DNA from: CAVDRM01 sp963611355
Lineage (GTDB): Bacteria; Bacillota; Clostridia; Christensenellales; Aristaeellaceae
DNA: 34,843 nucleotides
Assembly (NCBI GenBank): GCA_963611355.1
Contig: CAVDRM010000028.1
Coordinates: forward strand, 1-34,843
Direction of reading: 5' to 3'
Positions 7,745 through 16,326 of this stretch are shown here, in pieces. Under the pieces are notes generated by a model, which did not search any database, was not told the DNA's origin, and saw only the letters and a program-made list of their open reading frames with translations. The translations under genes and the position numbers were made by a program. Position 1 is the stretch's first letter. Each line of letters starts with the position of its first letter.

Positions 7745-9814
7745 ATGAGCGAACAGGCAGTCAGGCAGCTTGAAACAAACTTTGAAGAGCGAGCCAAACA
7801 GATTTTAAGCACAGAGCCGATTTTGGTCGTCAAGGATTTAGAAGTGCAGTTTACGCTGCGCGGCGAGAAGCTGAATGCGATTCGGCGCTGCTCCCTGGAG
7901 CTGTATGACGGCGAAACGCTGGCCATCGTAGGCGAATCCGGCTCCGGCAAGTCTGTGTTCACCAAATGCTTCGTCGGAATGCTGGACAAGAACGGAACGA
8001 TTACCGGCGGCTCTATCACCTATAACGGTCGGGATTTGACAAAATTTAAAACCGAACGCGAATGGCGCACCATCCGCGGCGGAAAAATCGCCATGGTCAC
8101 GCAGGACCCCATGACCAGCCTGAATCCGCTGAAAAAAATCGGCATCCAGATTCAGGAGGCCATCGAGCTGCATCAGGGGCTGCACGGGCGCGAGGCGAAG
8201 CGCGAGGCCATCCATATGTTGGATTTGGTCGGCATCCCCAATCCGGAGCGCCGCTACAACCAATATCCGCATGAATTTTCCGGCGGTATGCGACAGCGCG
8301 TGGTGATTGCCATTGCCGTGGCCTGCCGTCCGCAGATTTTGATTTGCGACGAGCCGACGACAGCGCTGGATGTGACCATTCAGGCGCAGATTTTGGATTT
8401 GATTCGCAAGCTGCAGCGAGAGCAGCACATGACCATCATTTATATTACGCACGACCTCGGCGTGGTGGCCAATGTTGCGGATCGTGTGGCCGTCATGTAT
8501 GCAGGACAAATCGTGGAAATCGGCATGGTGAACGAGATTTTCTTTGACGCATGGCATCCGTATACATGGGCGCTGCTGGGCGCGCTGCCGCAGCTGGGCG
8601 TCAAGGGTGAAAAACTTCCTGCCATCGACGGAACGCCGCCAAACCTGTTCAACAAGGTGGTCGGTGATTCCTTTGCCCCGCGCAACCACCAAGCGCTGAA
8701 CATTGATTTTCTTGCAGAACCGCCGCTCTTTGACGTGACCCCCACACATCAGGCGAAGACATGGATGCTTGACCCCCGTGCACCCAAGATAGAGCAGCCG
8801 GATACCATCCGCAAGCTCAGCAGCCAGCACCTGATGGAGGCCGAGCCGGTCAGCCATATGACGCATCCGCATTTAGACCCAAACCGTGAGCCGCTGATTG
8901 AGGTGAATGACCTTCAGATTACCTTCGGAACGGGCAGAAGGAAATTTGAAGCCGTCAATGATGTAAACTTCACCATTTACCGCGGCGAGACTTTCTCTTT
9001 AGTCGGCGAATCCGGTTCCGGTAAAACGACCATTGGCCGAGCCATCGTGCGCATCAATCCCGTCACGAAGGGAGAAATCCTTTTTAAGGGACGGCGCATC
9101 AGCGGGAAAATCAGCAAGGAACTGGATACGGAGGTCATCCGGAGCTGCCAGATGATTTTCCAGGACCCCATGGCGTCCCTGAATGAGCGCGCCAAGGTGG
9201 ACTATATCGTCTCCGAGGGCATTATCAACTATCATTTATATAAAGATAATAAGGACCGCGAAAACAAGGTGCAGCATGCGTTGGAGGAGGTTGGCCTGCT
9301 CCCCGAATTTTCCAGCCGCTTCCCGCATGAGTTTTCCGGCGGCCAGCGTCAGCGCATCGGCATCGCCCGAAGCCTGATTATGCAGCCTGAATTTATCGTG
9401 GCGGATGAGCCTATTTCCGCGTTGGATGTGTCCATTCGGGCACAGGTGCTGAATCTTTTGAATGAGCTGAAAAAGAGCCGCAACCTGACCTACCTGTTCA
9501 TTGCGCATGATTTGAGCGTCGTTCGGTTTATCTCTGACCGCATTGCCGTCATTCATAAGGGACGCATTGTGGAGCTGGCCGAGGCGGAGGAGTTGTTCCG
9601 CCATCCGCTGCATCCGTACACCCGTGCGCTGCTCTCTGCCGTTCCAAACCCCAATCCGTATATGGAGCGCAGCAAAAAGCTGCTGATCTACGACCCGCAG
9701 ATGCACGATTACAGCATCGATCAGCCCAAATGGTGCGAGATTATCCCCGACCATTTCGTGTGGGGCAATGACCGCGAATTAGATGACTACCGTAAAGAAC
9801 TGGAAATAGAGTAA
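7745..9814 (+). CDS. Fused peptide ABC transporter ATPases (OppD-OppF)
   Basis: A 689-aa protein with two complete ABC ATPase domains that energise the permease pair. Domain 1 (about 25-345) has Walker A GESGSGKS (63-70), signature SGGMRQR and Walker B LICDEPTTALD. Domain 2 (about 380-660) has GESGSGKTT, SGGQRQR and FIVADEPISALD. Each ends with the oligopeptide-transporter C-terminal region (HPYTWALLGALP and HPYTRALLSAVP). OppD and OppF are usually separate genes, and here they are joined through a linker of about 35 residues. GAGGAGGGG lies just before the ATG, 14 nt after the oppC-like stop. Last gene of the operon. Confidence 0.93.
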   Translation: MSEQAVRQLETNFEERAKQILSTEPILVVKDLEVQFTLRGEKLNAIRRCSLELYDGETLAIVGESGSGKSVFTKCFVGMLDKNGTITGGSITYNGRDLTKFKTEREWRTIRGGKIAMVTQDPMTSLNPLKKIGIQIQEAIELHQGLHGREAKREAIHMLDLVGIPNPERRYNQYPHEFSGGMRQRVVIAIAVACRPQILICDEPTTALDVTIQAQILDLIRKLQREQHMTIIYITHDLGVVANVADRVAVMYAGQIVEIGMVNEIFFDAWHPYTWALLGALPQLGVKGEKLPAIDGTPPNLFNKVVGDSFAPRNHQALNIDFLAEPPLFDVTPTHQAKTWMLDPRAPKIEQPDTIRKLSSQHLMEAEPVSHMTHPHLDPNREPLIEVNDLQITFGTGRRKFEAVNDVNFTIYRGETFSLVGESGSGKTTIGRAIVRINPVTKGEILFKGRRISGKISKELDTEVIRSCQMIFQDPMASLNERAKVDYIVSEGIINYHLYKDNKDRENKVQHALEEVGLLPEFSSRFPHEFSGGQRQRIGIARSLIMQPEFIVADEPISALDVSIRAQVLNLLNELKKSRNLTYLFIAHDLSVVRFISDRIAVIHKGRIVELAEAEELFRHPLHPYTRALLSAVPNPNPYMERSKKLLIYDPQMHDYSIDQPKWCEIIPDHFVWGNDRELDDYRKELEIE

Positions 9815-9865
9815 ATTTGAAGGGTTGCCTCGTACCGGCCGAAGCAGCCTCAGAGCACTGAAAAT

Positions 9866-9895
9866 CCCCGCCTTATCATCAAGAGGCGGGGTTTC
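9866..9895 (+). terminator. Terminator of the opp operon
   Basis: CCCCGCCT (9866-9873) pairs perfectly with AGGCGGGG (9884-9891) and is followed by TTT, about 50 nt after the ATPase stop codon. Confidence 0.8.
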
Positions 9896-10229
9896 GCTGT
9901 AATGAAAAGCAGCAAAGAGCAGAAAATTAAGAGGAAGTTATCCTCTTGATGTTCTGAACGGCGGCAGGTAGAAGGCATGGAACGAGCATATTCCGAATTT
10001 CGGGCATATGGGTAAAGCATAAGTCATGGTTGAGGTTTGTTTTGACGCAGGAAAAGCCGATTATTTCCTTGCATTGATTGCAAATGCTCCTGCCCTGCCG
10101 GTTCCGGCGAAGCATGCGGCCGCATCCAGAGCCTCCCGCCGAATATGTTTTGCCGATATTCTTTTTATGCTGAAAGCGCTTCATGAAGCCGTGACCGCGC
10201 TGGAAAACCTTTCCGGCCGTCGAATTTAC
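9896..10229. other. Gap without a convincing gene
   Basis: Short frames exist on both strands (up to 100 codons), but none has a ribosome site or recognisable protein. A small AAGAGGA/TCCTCTT stem (9929-9935 with 9941-9947) lacks a T-run. The stretch may be decayed sequence or a long regulatory region for the recycling operon. Confidence 0.45.
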
Positions 10230-10258
10230 TTGCCATTTACAAAAATCAATGCTATACT
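10230..10258 (+). promoter_or_regulatory. Putative promoter of the hydrolase-anmK operon
   Basis: TTGCCA (10230-10235), 17 nt, TATACT (10253-10258), giving a leader of about 80 nt before ATG 10346. Confidence 0.55.
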
Positions 10259-10345
10259 GATTTTGTTAATAAATGGATTGAGGACGCGAAGAAGCAGTTC
10301 ATGCGCAATCTTGCGAGGATTGGAATAGAAGGAGGGCTGGTGTTT

Positions 10346-11419
10346 ATGGCTTCCAAGCAGGAAAGGCTTTGTCAGGCGCTGAAAAGTCGTGCGGCGGATG
10401 TGACGGAACGGTATCGGAAGGCCGGTTATTTTCCCACTGCGTCCGTGCGCGTGTTTGACAGAGAAAAGACGCTTGCCGCCGTGCAGGTGGGCGATGCACG
10501 GGAGGACTCCGTATTTGACGCGGCGTCGCTGACCAAGATAGCGACGACGACACAGGTGCTGTTTTTAATTGACGAAGGCCGCCTGACGCTGGACACCCCC
10601 ATTGCGGATCTCTTTGACGAAATCAAGAGCGATGCCTTCCTTCATGCGCGGCTCAAGGATGTGACCATCCGGAGGCTGCTCACGCATACCTCCTCGATTG
10701 TGGATTGGTATCCCTTCTATTGCCAGCGCGGGGATGATTTTTTCACCGTGCTTCGCTCGGCGCTGCTCAAAAACGCGCCTATCCGCGGTATGGTGTATTC
10801 GGATTTGAATTATATGCTGCTGGGTAAAATGCTGGAAAGAATTCATCACATGCCTTTGGAGGAATGCCTGCAAAAGAATTTGGTGCAGCCGCTTCAGCTT
10901 GGCATGATGACCTATAAGCCAAGCCGCTCCTTGGATGTCATTCCCTCTTCCTACGGCAACAGCGTTGAAATGGATATGTGCAGAGAGCGCGGCATTCAGT
11001 TCAACCATTTTCGTCCGTTGGACAAGCCTGTTCAATATGAAACAAACGACGGGAACGCGCATTACTATTTTAACGAGGTGGCAGGGCATGCGGGCATTTT
11101 TGCAAGCCCCGAAGCGTATGAGCGCCTGTGCCGCTTCTACATGACGACCGACCGTCCCATCTTTTCAGAGGCGCAGCAAGAACAGCCGAATGCGCCGACA
11201 CGCGGCCTCGGCTTCCAGTTAGGCCCGATGTACCCCTACGGATGCGGGCATACCGGCTTCACCGGCACATGCATCTGGTTTTCAAGGGAAAAAAATCTCG
11301 GCGCGGTTGCATTTACAAATCGGCTTTTTTATCTTGGATACCATAACCCGAATGCGACGGCGGATTATCGCCGCGCGCTGCACGAGACCGTTCTGACCAC
11401 AGCGGAACTTTTACGATAG
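10346..11419 (+). CDS. Serine hydrolase, beta-lactamase fold (AmiE-like)
   Basis: A 357-aa protein of the class C beta-lactamase/serine hydrolase family. The catalytic SxxK is S61-L-T-K64, followed by the YSDLN motif (Y151-N155) and a late GHTGFTGT segment at the position of the third active-site motif. The VAGHAGIFASPEAYERLCRFY block is typical of the subgroup containing B. subtilis AmiE (YbbE), an N-acetylmuramyl-L-alanine amidase of muropeptide recycling. I start at 10346 because AGAAGGAGGG lies 9 nt upstream; a longer in-frame start at 10301 has no such site. It has no signal peptide, so a cytoplasmic location is likely. anmK starts 13 nt downstream, supporting a muropeptide amidase role, though an esterase or DD-peptidase is not excluded. 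Confidence 0.85.
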   Translation: MASKQERLCQALKSRAADVTERYRKAGYFPTASVRVFDREKTLAAVQVGDAREDSVFDAASLTKIATTTQVLFLIDEGRLTLDTPIADLFDEIKSDAFLHARLKDVTIRRLLTHTSSIVDWYPFYCQRGDDFFTVLRSALLKNAPIRGMVYSDLNYMLLGKMLERIHHMPLEECLQKNLVQPLQLGMMTYKPSRSLDVIPSSYGNSVEMDMCRERGIQFNHFRPLDKPVQYETNDGNAHYYFNEVAGHAGIFASPEAYERLCRFYMTTDRPIFSEAQQEQPNAPTRGLGFQLGPMYPYGCGHTGFTGTCIWFSREKNLGAVAFTNRLFYLGYHNPNATADYRRALHETVLTTAELLR

Positions 11420-11432
11420 GGGGAGGATTTTC

Positions 11433-12566
11433 ATGGCGCTTGTCGTTGGCCTGATGAACGGGACTTCTGTGGACGGCTGTGATGCGGCCTTAGTCCATAT
11501 TGATGAGGAGCAGACCAAGCTGCTCCAATATATCTCTCTGCCCACGCCGCCGGAGCTGAAGCGGCGCATTTTGGATTGCTGCTCGCCGGACAAGTCCAAC
11601 ATCCGGCTGACCTGCTCCGTCAATGTGGAAATAGGACGTTTCTTTGCTGAGGCCGCCAAGCAGGTGTGCAAGGCGGCGGAGGTTGATACCTGCGACCTGT
11701 TCTGCATCGGCTCGCACGGGCAGACTGTGTTCCACATTCCCGTGGATGAGGACGGGGCAGTGGCCTCCACCCTGCAATTGGGCGAGCCGGCCATTATCGC
11801 ATGGGAAACGGGCGCGCCTGTCGTGTCATCCTTTCGGGCGATGGACATGGCGGCGGGCGGGCGCGGCGCTCCGCTTGTGCCGTACACGGAATACCTCCTG
11901 TACCGCTCCGATAAAAACAGGGCGCTGCAAAACTTGGGCGGCATCGGCAATGTTACCGTGCTGCCCGCGAATTGCGCCTTGGAACAGGTGTTTGCCTTTG
12001 ATACAGGCCCTGCCAACATGATTATCGACGGGCTGACGGAGCATTTTTTCGGGTTGCCTTATGATGACGGCGGCAGGATTGCCGCCACCGGTACGGTCAA
12101 TCAGGCGCTGCTGGCGGAATGGATGCAGATTCCCTTTGTATCGCAGAAGCCGCCGAAGGCAACGGGGCGCGAGCTGTACGGAGCGCAATTTGTGAAAGCG
12201 GCGCTGAACAGCCATCCCGATATCCGCCCGAAGGACTTCATCGCCACCGCGACCATGTACACAGCCTCTACCATTGCCTACAACTACCGCCATTTCGTGT
12301 TCCCGAAATGTCCGGTGGACGAAATCATTTTGAGCGGCGGCGGCAGCCATAACAGCTGCTTGCGGCGGATGCTCAAATCGCTCCTGCCCAAGTGTACGGT
12401 GCTGACGCAGGAGGATCTCGGCATGAACTCCGACGCCAAGGAAGCCGTGGCCTTTGCGCTGCTGGCCTATGAAACCATGAACGGCCGTCCCGGAAACGCG
12501 CCCACCGCCACCGGCGCAAGCTGTCCGGTCATCTTGGGCAACATTACCCCTGCCCCCATCCGTTAA
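11433..12566 (+). CDS. anmK: Anhydro-N-acetylmuramic acid kinase
   Basis: A 377-aa sugar kinase of the AnmK family, which hydrolyses and phosphorylates 1,6-anhydro-MurNAc to MurNAc-6-phosphate during cell-wall recycling. The N-terminal phosphate-binding motif reads GLMNGTSVDG (family usual GLMSGTSxDG). GSHGQTVFH, AFDTGPANMIID and the C-terminal ILSGGGSHN nucleotide-site motif are all present. Length is normal. GGGGGAGGA precedes the ATG, 13 nt after the amidase-like gene, so the two are co-transcribed. Neither MurQ etherase nor a lytic transglycosylase is seen in the window, so the rest of the pathway must lie elsewhere. Confidence 0.93.
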   Translation: MALVVGLMNGTSVDGCDAALVHIDEEQTKLLQYISLPTPPELKRRILDCCSPDKSNIRLTCSVNVEIGRFFAEAAKQVCKAAEVDTCDLFCIGSHGQTVFHIPVDEDGAVASTLQLGEPAIIAWETGAPVVSSFRAMDMAAGGRGAPLVPYTEYLLYRSDKNRALQNLGGIGNVTVLPANCALEQVFAFDTGPANMIIDGLTEHFFGLPYDDGGRIAATGTVNQALLAEWMQIPFVSQKPPKATGRELYGAQFVKAALNSHPDIRPKDFIATATMYTASTIAYNYRHFVFPKCPVDEIILSGGGSHNSCLRRMLKSLLPKCTVLTQEDLGMNSDAKEAVAFALLAYETMNGRPGNAPTATGASCPVILGNITPAPIR

Positions 12567-12576
12567 AAAATACAGG

Positions 12577-12678
12577 AACGGCGCAGTCTGTCATCATACG
12601 CTTTTCCATCTAAACCATGCCGCTTCGGTCGGATGTTAGCCATGTTTCAGATGCCAAACAGTATAAGACTGCGCCGTT
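12577..12678. repeat. Long-armed inverted repeat between convergent genes
   Basis: Perfect 13-bp arms AACGGCGCAGTCT (12577-12589) and AGACTGCGCCGTT (12666-12678) are separated by 76 nt. They fill the space between the anmK stop and the stop of the minus-strand operon. On the minus strand the second arm is followed after 6 nt by TTTTTT, so it could terminate that operon. The large spacer is unusual and holds weaker internal complementarity. Confidence 0.6.
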
Positions 12679-12691
12679 ATGGACGTATCCA

Positions 12692-13492
12692 TTATGCACC
12701 GACTGCCCCGACCATATCGGAGAGGACTTGATAGGAGCGGTCGAGGTATTCCTGCATGGAAAGCCCTTCCTCTCTATCTCTTGGGCTGTAAAAGGATTCG
12801 AGGTTATAGGCGGCCGGATGGTACTGGGACAGGCGCTGCATCAGCGCGGCAAAGTCGATATTTCCTTCGCCCGGCATCATATGCTCGTCTCCTGAGGCAG
12901 CGCCGTGATTGTCGTGCAGATGCATGGTGACCAGCTTGTCTCCGAACAGGGCCAACGGATCCTGCGCAGGCGTAAAGCAGTTGGCATGGCCGCAGTCAAA
13001 GCAGAACCTCAGCCGCTCAGACGGGATATGCTCATAGAGATATTGATTATAGTTCAGAAAGCGCGTGTTTTCCAGCGCGATATTGACCTGATATTGTTCC
13101 GCCGCCTCTGCCGCCCTTCGGAAGCGGCGGACGCCTGTCATATTATACGGCGGCGTGATAAATTTTTTGGTCGTATGCACCACCAGATGCTTGATGCCGC
13201 GCTCTGCGCAGGCGCGGAGCGCGGCAATCAGCGTCCGCTCGTATGCATCGCCCGCCTTGCCCTCCGTCCATGCTGCCGGCGTGGTCTCCGTCTGAAAATG
13301 CGCCGTCACCACATGGAGACCGGCGCGGAGCGCCATGTCAAACCGTTCTTCGGGGCTGTTGTCCCCCTCCGTTTCCCAATGGAGCATGACGTCATCAAAG
13401 CCCGCCGCACGGATGGCGCGCATCCGTTCGTCCATCGGCGCTTCATAAAGCCCGAAACGGTCGTTATGTCCCAAGGTCGGAATTTTACTCAT
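12692..13492 (-). CDS. Sugar isomerase/epimerase-like TIM-barrel protein
   Basis: A 266-aa protein of the xylose isomerase-like TIM-barrel superfamily (AP endonuclease 2 fold). Putative metal-binding strand ends include HLVVHTTKK, VNIALENTRF, LRFCFDCGHAN and KLVTMHLHDNHG, with a late Glu in AAYNLESFYS. The ATG at 13492 overlaps the preceding gene by 8 nt (ATGAGTAA) and follows AGAAGGAAG, so translation is coupled. The longer frame back to 13684 is simply the overlapping acyltransferase-fusion gene read in another frame. Substrate is unknown; family members isomerise sugars, inositols or hydroxypyruvate, or cleave DNA. Last gene of the minus-strand operon. Confidence 0.85.
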   Translation of the reverse strand: MSKIPTLGHNDRFGLYEAPMDERMRAIRAAGFDDVMLHWETEGDNSPEERFDMALRAGLHVVTAHFQTETTPAAWTEGKAGDAYERTLIAALRACAERGIKHLVVHTTKKFITPPYNMTGVRRFRRAAEAAEQYQVNIALENTRFLNYNQYLYEHIPSERLRFCFDCGHANCFTPAQDPLALFGDKLVTMHLHDNHGAASGDEHMMPGEGNIDFAALMQRLSQYHPAAYNLESFYSPRDREEGLSMQEYLDRSYQVLSDMVGAVGA

Positions 13493-15602
13493 CTTCCTTC
13501 TGATTTTCCGTATTCTTATTTTCCTGCAGGTCTTCGTCCGGAATGCCCGCGATTCGCAGCATTTCGCCGCGCAGGTAGGTACACAGCCGCTCCTTTTCGT
13601 CATTCGGCGCATTGTCGGGATTATATTTCGTGGGAACACCGAAGGTGATGACGCGCTTATGCTTGTCGGCATAAATGGGAACAAAATTGCATTGCCTGCC
13701 CGTGCGGTTGTAGTAAAGCTGCCCCAGCATGGTAAAGCCGGAAAAGAAATGGCTTACGCCCGTGAGCCGATAGCGGTGATCCGGCGTGTCGGACGAATCC
13801 TCCGGAAACAAAAGAATATTGTCGCCCGCCTCCATCGCGGCAACGCTCTCACGGAAGGTTTCCATCAGCTTGCGCGGGTTATGGAAATAGACGGGGATGC
13901 AGTCCACGGAGCGCATGACCCACTTGGCCCAGGGAGCCAAACGCCGCGCCAGCGGCTCGTGCCATTTTTTCGGAAACCACTTGGCATGGGAAAAAATACC
14001 GTTGACGGTGGAGTCAATGAAGGCATTCTCATCCACCATATTGCTGATGACCCACGGACGGAAGGAAAAGGGAACATACAGGTTGGTCACGACAGGACCG
14101 TAGATTTCGCCGTGGTTGCAGACGAACACATTGGGCGCATCGTTTGGGACGTTTTCCTTGCCCTTAATCCGATGGAAATACAGTGGGCGCAGAATCAGCA
14201 TAATGATTTTAACACCGTAATGCTTGAACGAGCGACGGACGACCACATCCTCAAGCTGGCGGCGAAGCGGCGCATTCGTCTGTCCGTCGTCCTCTAATTC
14301 CACATATCGGTTCAGCTTGCGCAGATGCTCCTTGGTCATGGGAAACAGCAGCGCACAGACCAGCGCGGCGAATACCAACAGCATGGCCGGCATGACCATG
14401 AGCGGGCGAAAGCCCTTCGCAAAATCCTCCAGGGTATTCGGAAACCGATTCAAATTCAGCACACAGATCAGCGTGATGCCGATGAGCGCCAAGATCTGAC
14501 CGCAAAGGGAGGCAATTTCGATGCGGAAGCGCAGCACCCTGTCATACGCCGCGCTGACGGGATGCCCCAAGGCAAAGGCTGCTGCCTGCCGCATGTTTTC
14601 TTCAAGGCTCTGCAGCACGCGCACACACGCGCCGATGCCCAGCATACATAAGACCAACGCCAAATAGGAATCCAGCAGCGCACCGCGCAGGATGTTGGTG
14701 GAAAAAAGCGCCAGCCCGCAGCACCACAGGAGGAGGCCGATTAAAAGAATATTGGACGGGTCATAGCCCTTGCGCAGCGTCCGCTTCATCACAAAGCCGG
14801 TCAGATAATAGGAAAGCACCGTGCTTAAAAAGGCGACGCCCATGCAGATGATCATTTCGCCCGCCGTACAGCCGATAAAGGTGTAGGTCATGACCAGCGT
14901 TGCTTGAATGGCCGCAGCCGTCACCAACAGCATCGTTTGAAAGGTACGGTGGGCATGTACGGCGGAAAGCGCGGCCATGTCCTTTTCATCCTCCGCACTC
15001 TTGAGAAGCGACCTGTCCTCATGCCGTGTCCGCCAAAGGCTGACGGTTTCCAGAATCATGGTGATGGCATAGCCGCCCAGGAGTGAAAATGCCGTGCCGG
15101 ACGGAACGCAGAAAAACAAGATAAGCGCCAGCGGCAGAAGCTCTGCCGCCTGCACAAGAATCAAATTCCGGAAGACCCGCATGGGCTTGCGCCCTTGGCC
15201 GATGTCCCGATTGAGCCGGCCGGATGCCGCCATTGGCCGCAGCGTCATCAAAAACACCAGCAGCATCAGCACCCAGAAAAGCTGATTATCCAACCGAATG
15301 GGGACGGTGACCACCAAGGTCAACGCGACAAGCCCCGTCGCGCCCAGCACGGCGCAGGCGATGAGCTTGCTTTTTTTGGAAAGGTGCGCAAATTCCAAGG
15401 GATGCAGCCAGCGCCCGAACATCACGGCGATTCGCCCCAGCAGGAACAGACCGCCGCCAATCATGGGGTTTTCCAGCAAAAGACTGGACGAGAGCATACA
15501 AAACAAAAATGAAAACAGAACGGAGAAAGCGCTTAAATCAATCAGCGCCTGCTCCGGTCTTTTTTCCTGCCGCACGGTGTCGCTCTTCTTCTTTTCGGTC
15601 AC
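13485..15602 (-). CDS. Multi-pass membrane protein fused to PlsC-like acyltransferase domain
   Basis: A 705-aa protein. The first 425 residues hold about 10-12 hydrophobic helices resembling a transporter-like membrane module. Residues about 460-690 match the 1-acylglycerol-3-phosphate acyltransferase (PlsC) fold: an NHxxxxxP block (N496, H497, P503), a VDCIPVYF segment and FPEDSSD (599-605). The canonical HX4D motif is altered: H497 is present, but the Asp position is G502. FPEG is FPED. Catalysis may therefore be changed or lost. Start is GTG 15602, after AAGGAGAGG and overlapping the tetR stop (GTGA). A lysophospholipid flippase-acyltransferase analogy is attractive but unproven. Confidence 0.8.
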   Translation of the reverse strand: MTEKKKSDTVRQEKRPEQALIDLSAFSVLFSFLFCMLSSSLLLENPMIGGGLFLLGRIAVMFGRWLHPLEFAHLSKKSKLIACAVLGATGLVALTLVVTVPIRLDNQLFWVLMLLVFLMTLRPMAASGRLNRDIGQGRKPMRVFRNLILVQAAELLPLALILFFCVPSGTAFSLLGGYAITMILETVSLWRTRHEDRSLLKSAEDEKDMAALSAVHAHRTFQTMLLVTAAAIQATLVMTYTFIGCTAGEMIICMGVAFLSTVLSYYLTGFVMKRTLRKGYDPSNILLIGLLLWCCGLALFSTNILRGALLDSYLALVLCMLGIGACVRVLQSLEENMRQAAAFALGHPVSAAYDRVLRFRIEIASLCGQILALIGITLICVLNLNRFPNTLEDFAKGFRPLMVMPAMLLVFAALVCALLFPMTKEHLRKLNRYVELEDDGQTNAPLRRQLEDVVVRRSFKHYGVKIIMLILRPLYFHRIKGKENVPNDAPNVFVCNHGEIYGPVVTNLYVPFSFRPWVISNMVDENAFIDSTVNGIFSHAKWFPKKWHEPLARRLAPWAKWVMRSVDCIPVYFHNPRKLMETFRESVAAMEAGDNILLFPEDSSDTPDHRYRLTGVSHFFSGFTMLGQLYYNRTGRQCNFVPIYADKHKRVITFGVPTKYNPDNAPNDEKERLCTYLRGEMLRIAGIPDEDLQENKNTENQKEDE

Positions 15603-16303
15603 GGCTGCCTCTCCTTCTTCTCTTCCTGTATGCGCCGGGCGGCACGGACAAGCGTTTCCGTCAGAAGCGGCGCTTTGATGAGGGTCACGCTGCCAAAGGG
15701 CAAATCAAGCGTCCGTTCCAGCAGATACCGCGCCGCGTCCAGCGTCTCCTGAACGGCTCTTCGGCCTGCCTCATCCGCGTTGATGCTTTTCCCAAGCAGC
15801 AGCAGACGGCGGTTCAGCCCCATATGCGCATCCCAGACGACCTCGGGCAAAGCGGGGCAGGGATAGAAGGCGAGCTTTTTGCTTTTCAGCTCCTCTAACA
15901 GCGCCTTCATTTCCGGCAGAAGCATTGCCCGCTGAGCATTGAGCAGGGCGGACAGCACTTCTTCGCCCTCCGGCAGGGAAATAAGCTGGATTAAAAGGGA
16001 ACACATTCCCTCCTCCTCCGGCGATGCAGTCAGCGCACAGTACAAAAGCATATCCAGCTTCTGCATCGGGTCGCGGATGATTTCCGTCTTCTCGCGGTAA
16101 CGATCAAACGCAGCCTGCGCATGTTCCACACACAGGGCGGACAAAACCTGCAGCTTGCTTTCAAAATGGTGGTAAAAGCTGCCCTTGGAGCAGCTCTGCG
16201 TTTCCAAAATGTCGCTGATGGTCGTTTCCGCATAGCCTTTGCTGAAAAAAAGCCGCTCTGCCGCCGCCAGCAGTTCCCGCTTTCGAAGCTCTCCCTTGCG
16301 CAT
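15599..16303 (-). CDS. TetR-family transcriptional regulator
   Basis: A 234-aa TetR/AcrR regulator. The N-terminal HTH (about 8-55) includes AAERLFFSKGYAETTISDIL followed by SCSKGSFYHHFESK, a textbook TetR recognition helix. The remaining helical domain would bind an unknown ligand. It lies 23 nt after the VanW-type gene and overlaps the acyltransferase-fusion gene by 4 nt, so it is internal to the operon and may autoregulate it. The ribosome site is weak (GGGTGAGAGAG). Confidence 0.88.
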   Translation of the reverse strand: MRKGELRKRELLAAAERLFFSKGYAETTISDILETQSCSKGSFYHHFESKLQVLSALCVEHAQAAFDRYREKTEIIRDPMQKLDMLLYCALTASPEEEGMCSLLIQLISLPEGEEVLSALLNAQRAMLLPEMKALLEELKSKKLAFYPCPALPEVVWDAHMGLNRRLLLLGKSINADEAGRRAVQETLDAARYLLERTLDLPFGSVTLIKAPLLTETLVRAARRIQEEKKERQP

Positions 16304-16326
16304 GATTCTCTCTCACCCGTTCACCG

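Noticed and set aside
10026..10328. Possible 100-aa gene before the AmiE-like hydrolase
   Set aside because: No ribosome site, no recognisable protein, and it runs through the likely promoter of the next operon.
12905..13648. 247-codon plus-strand frame opposite the TIM-barrel gene
   Set aside because: Antisense to two well-supported overlapping genes and lacking a ribosome site.
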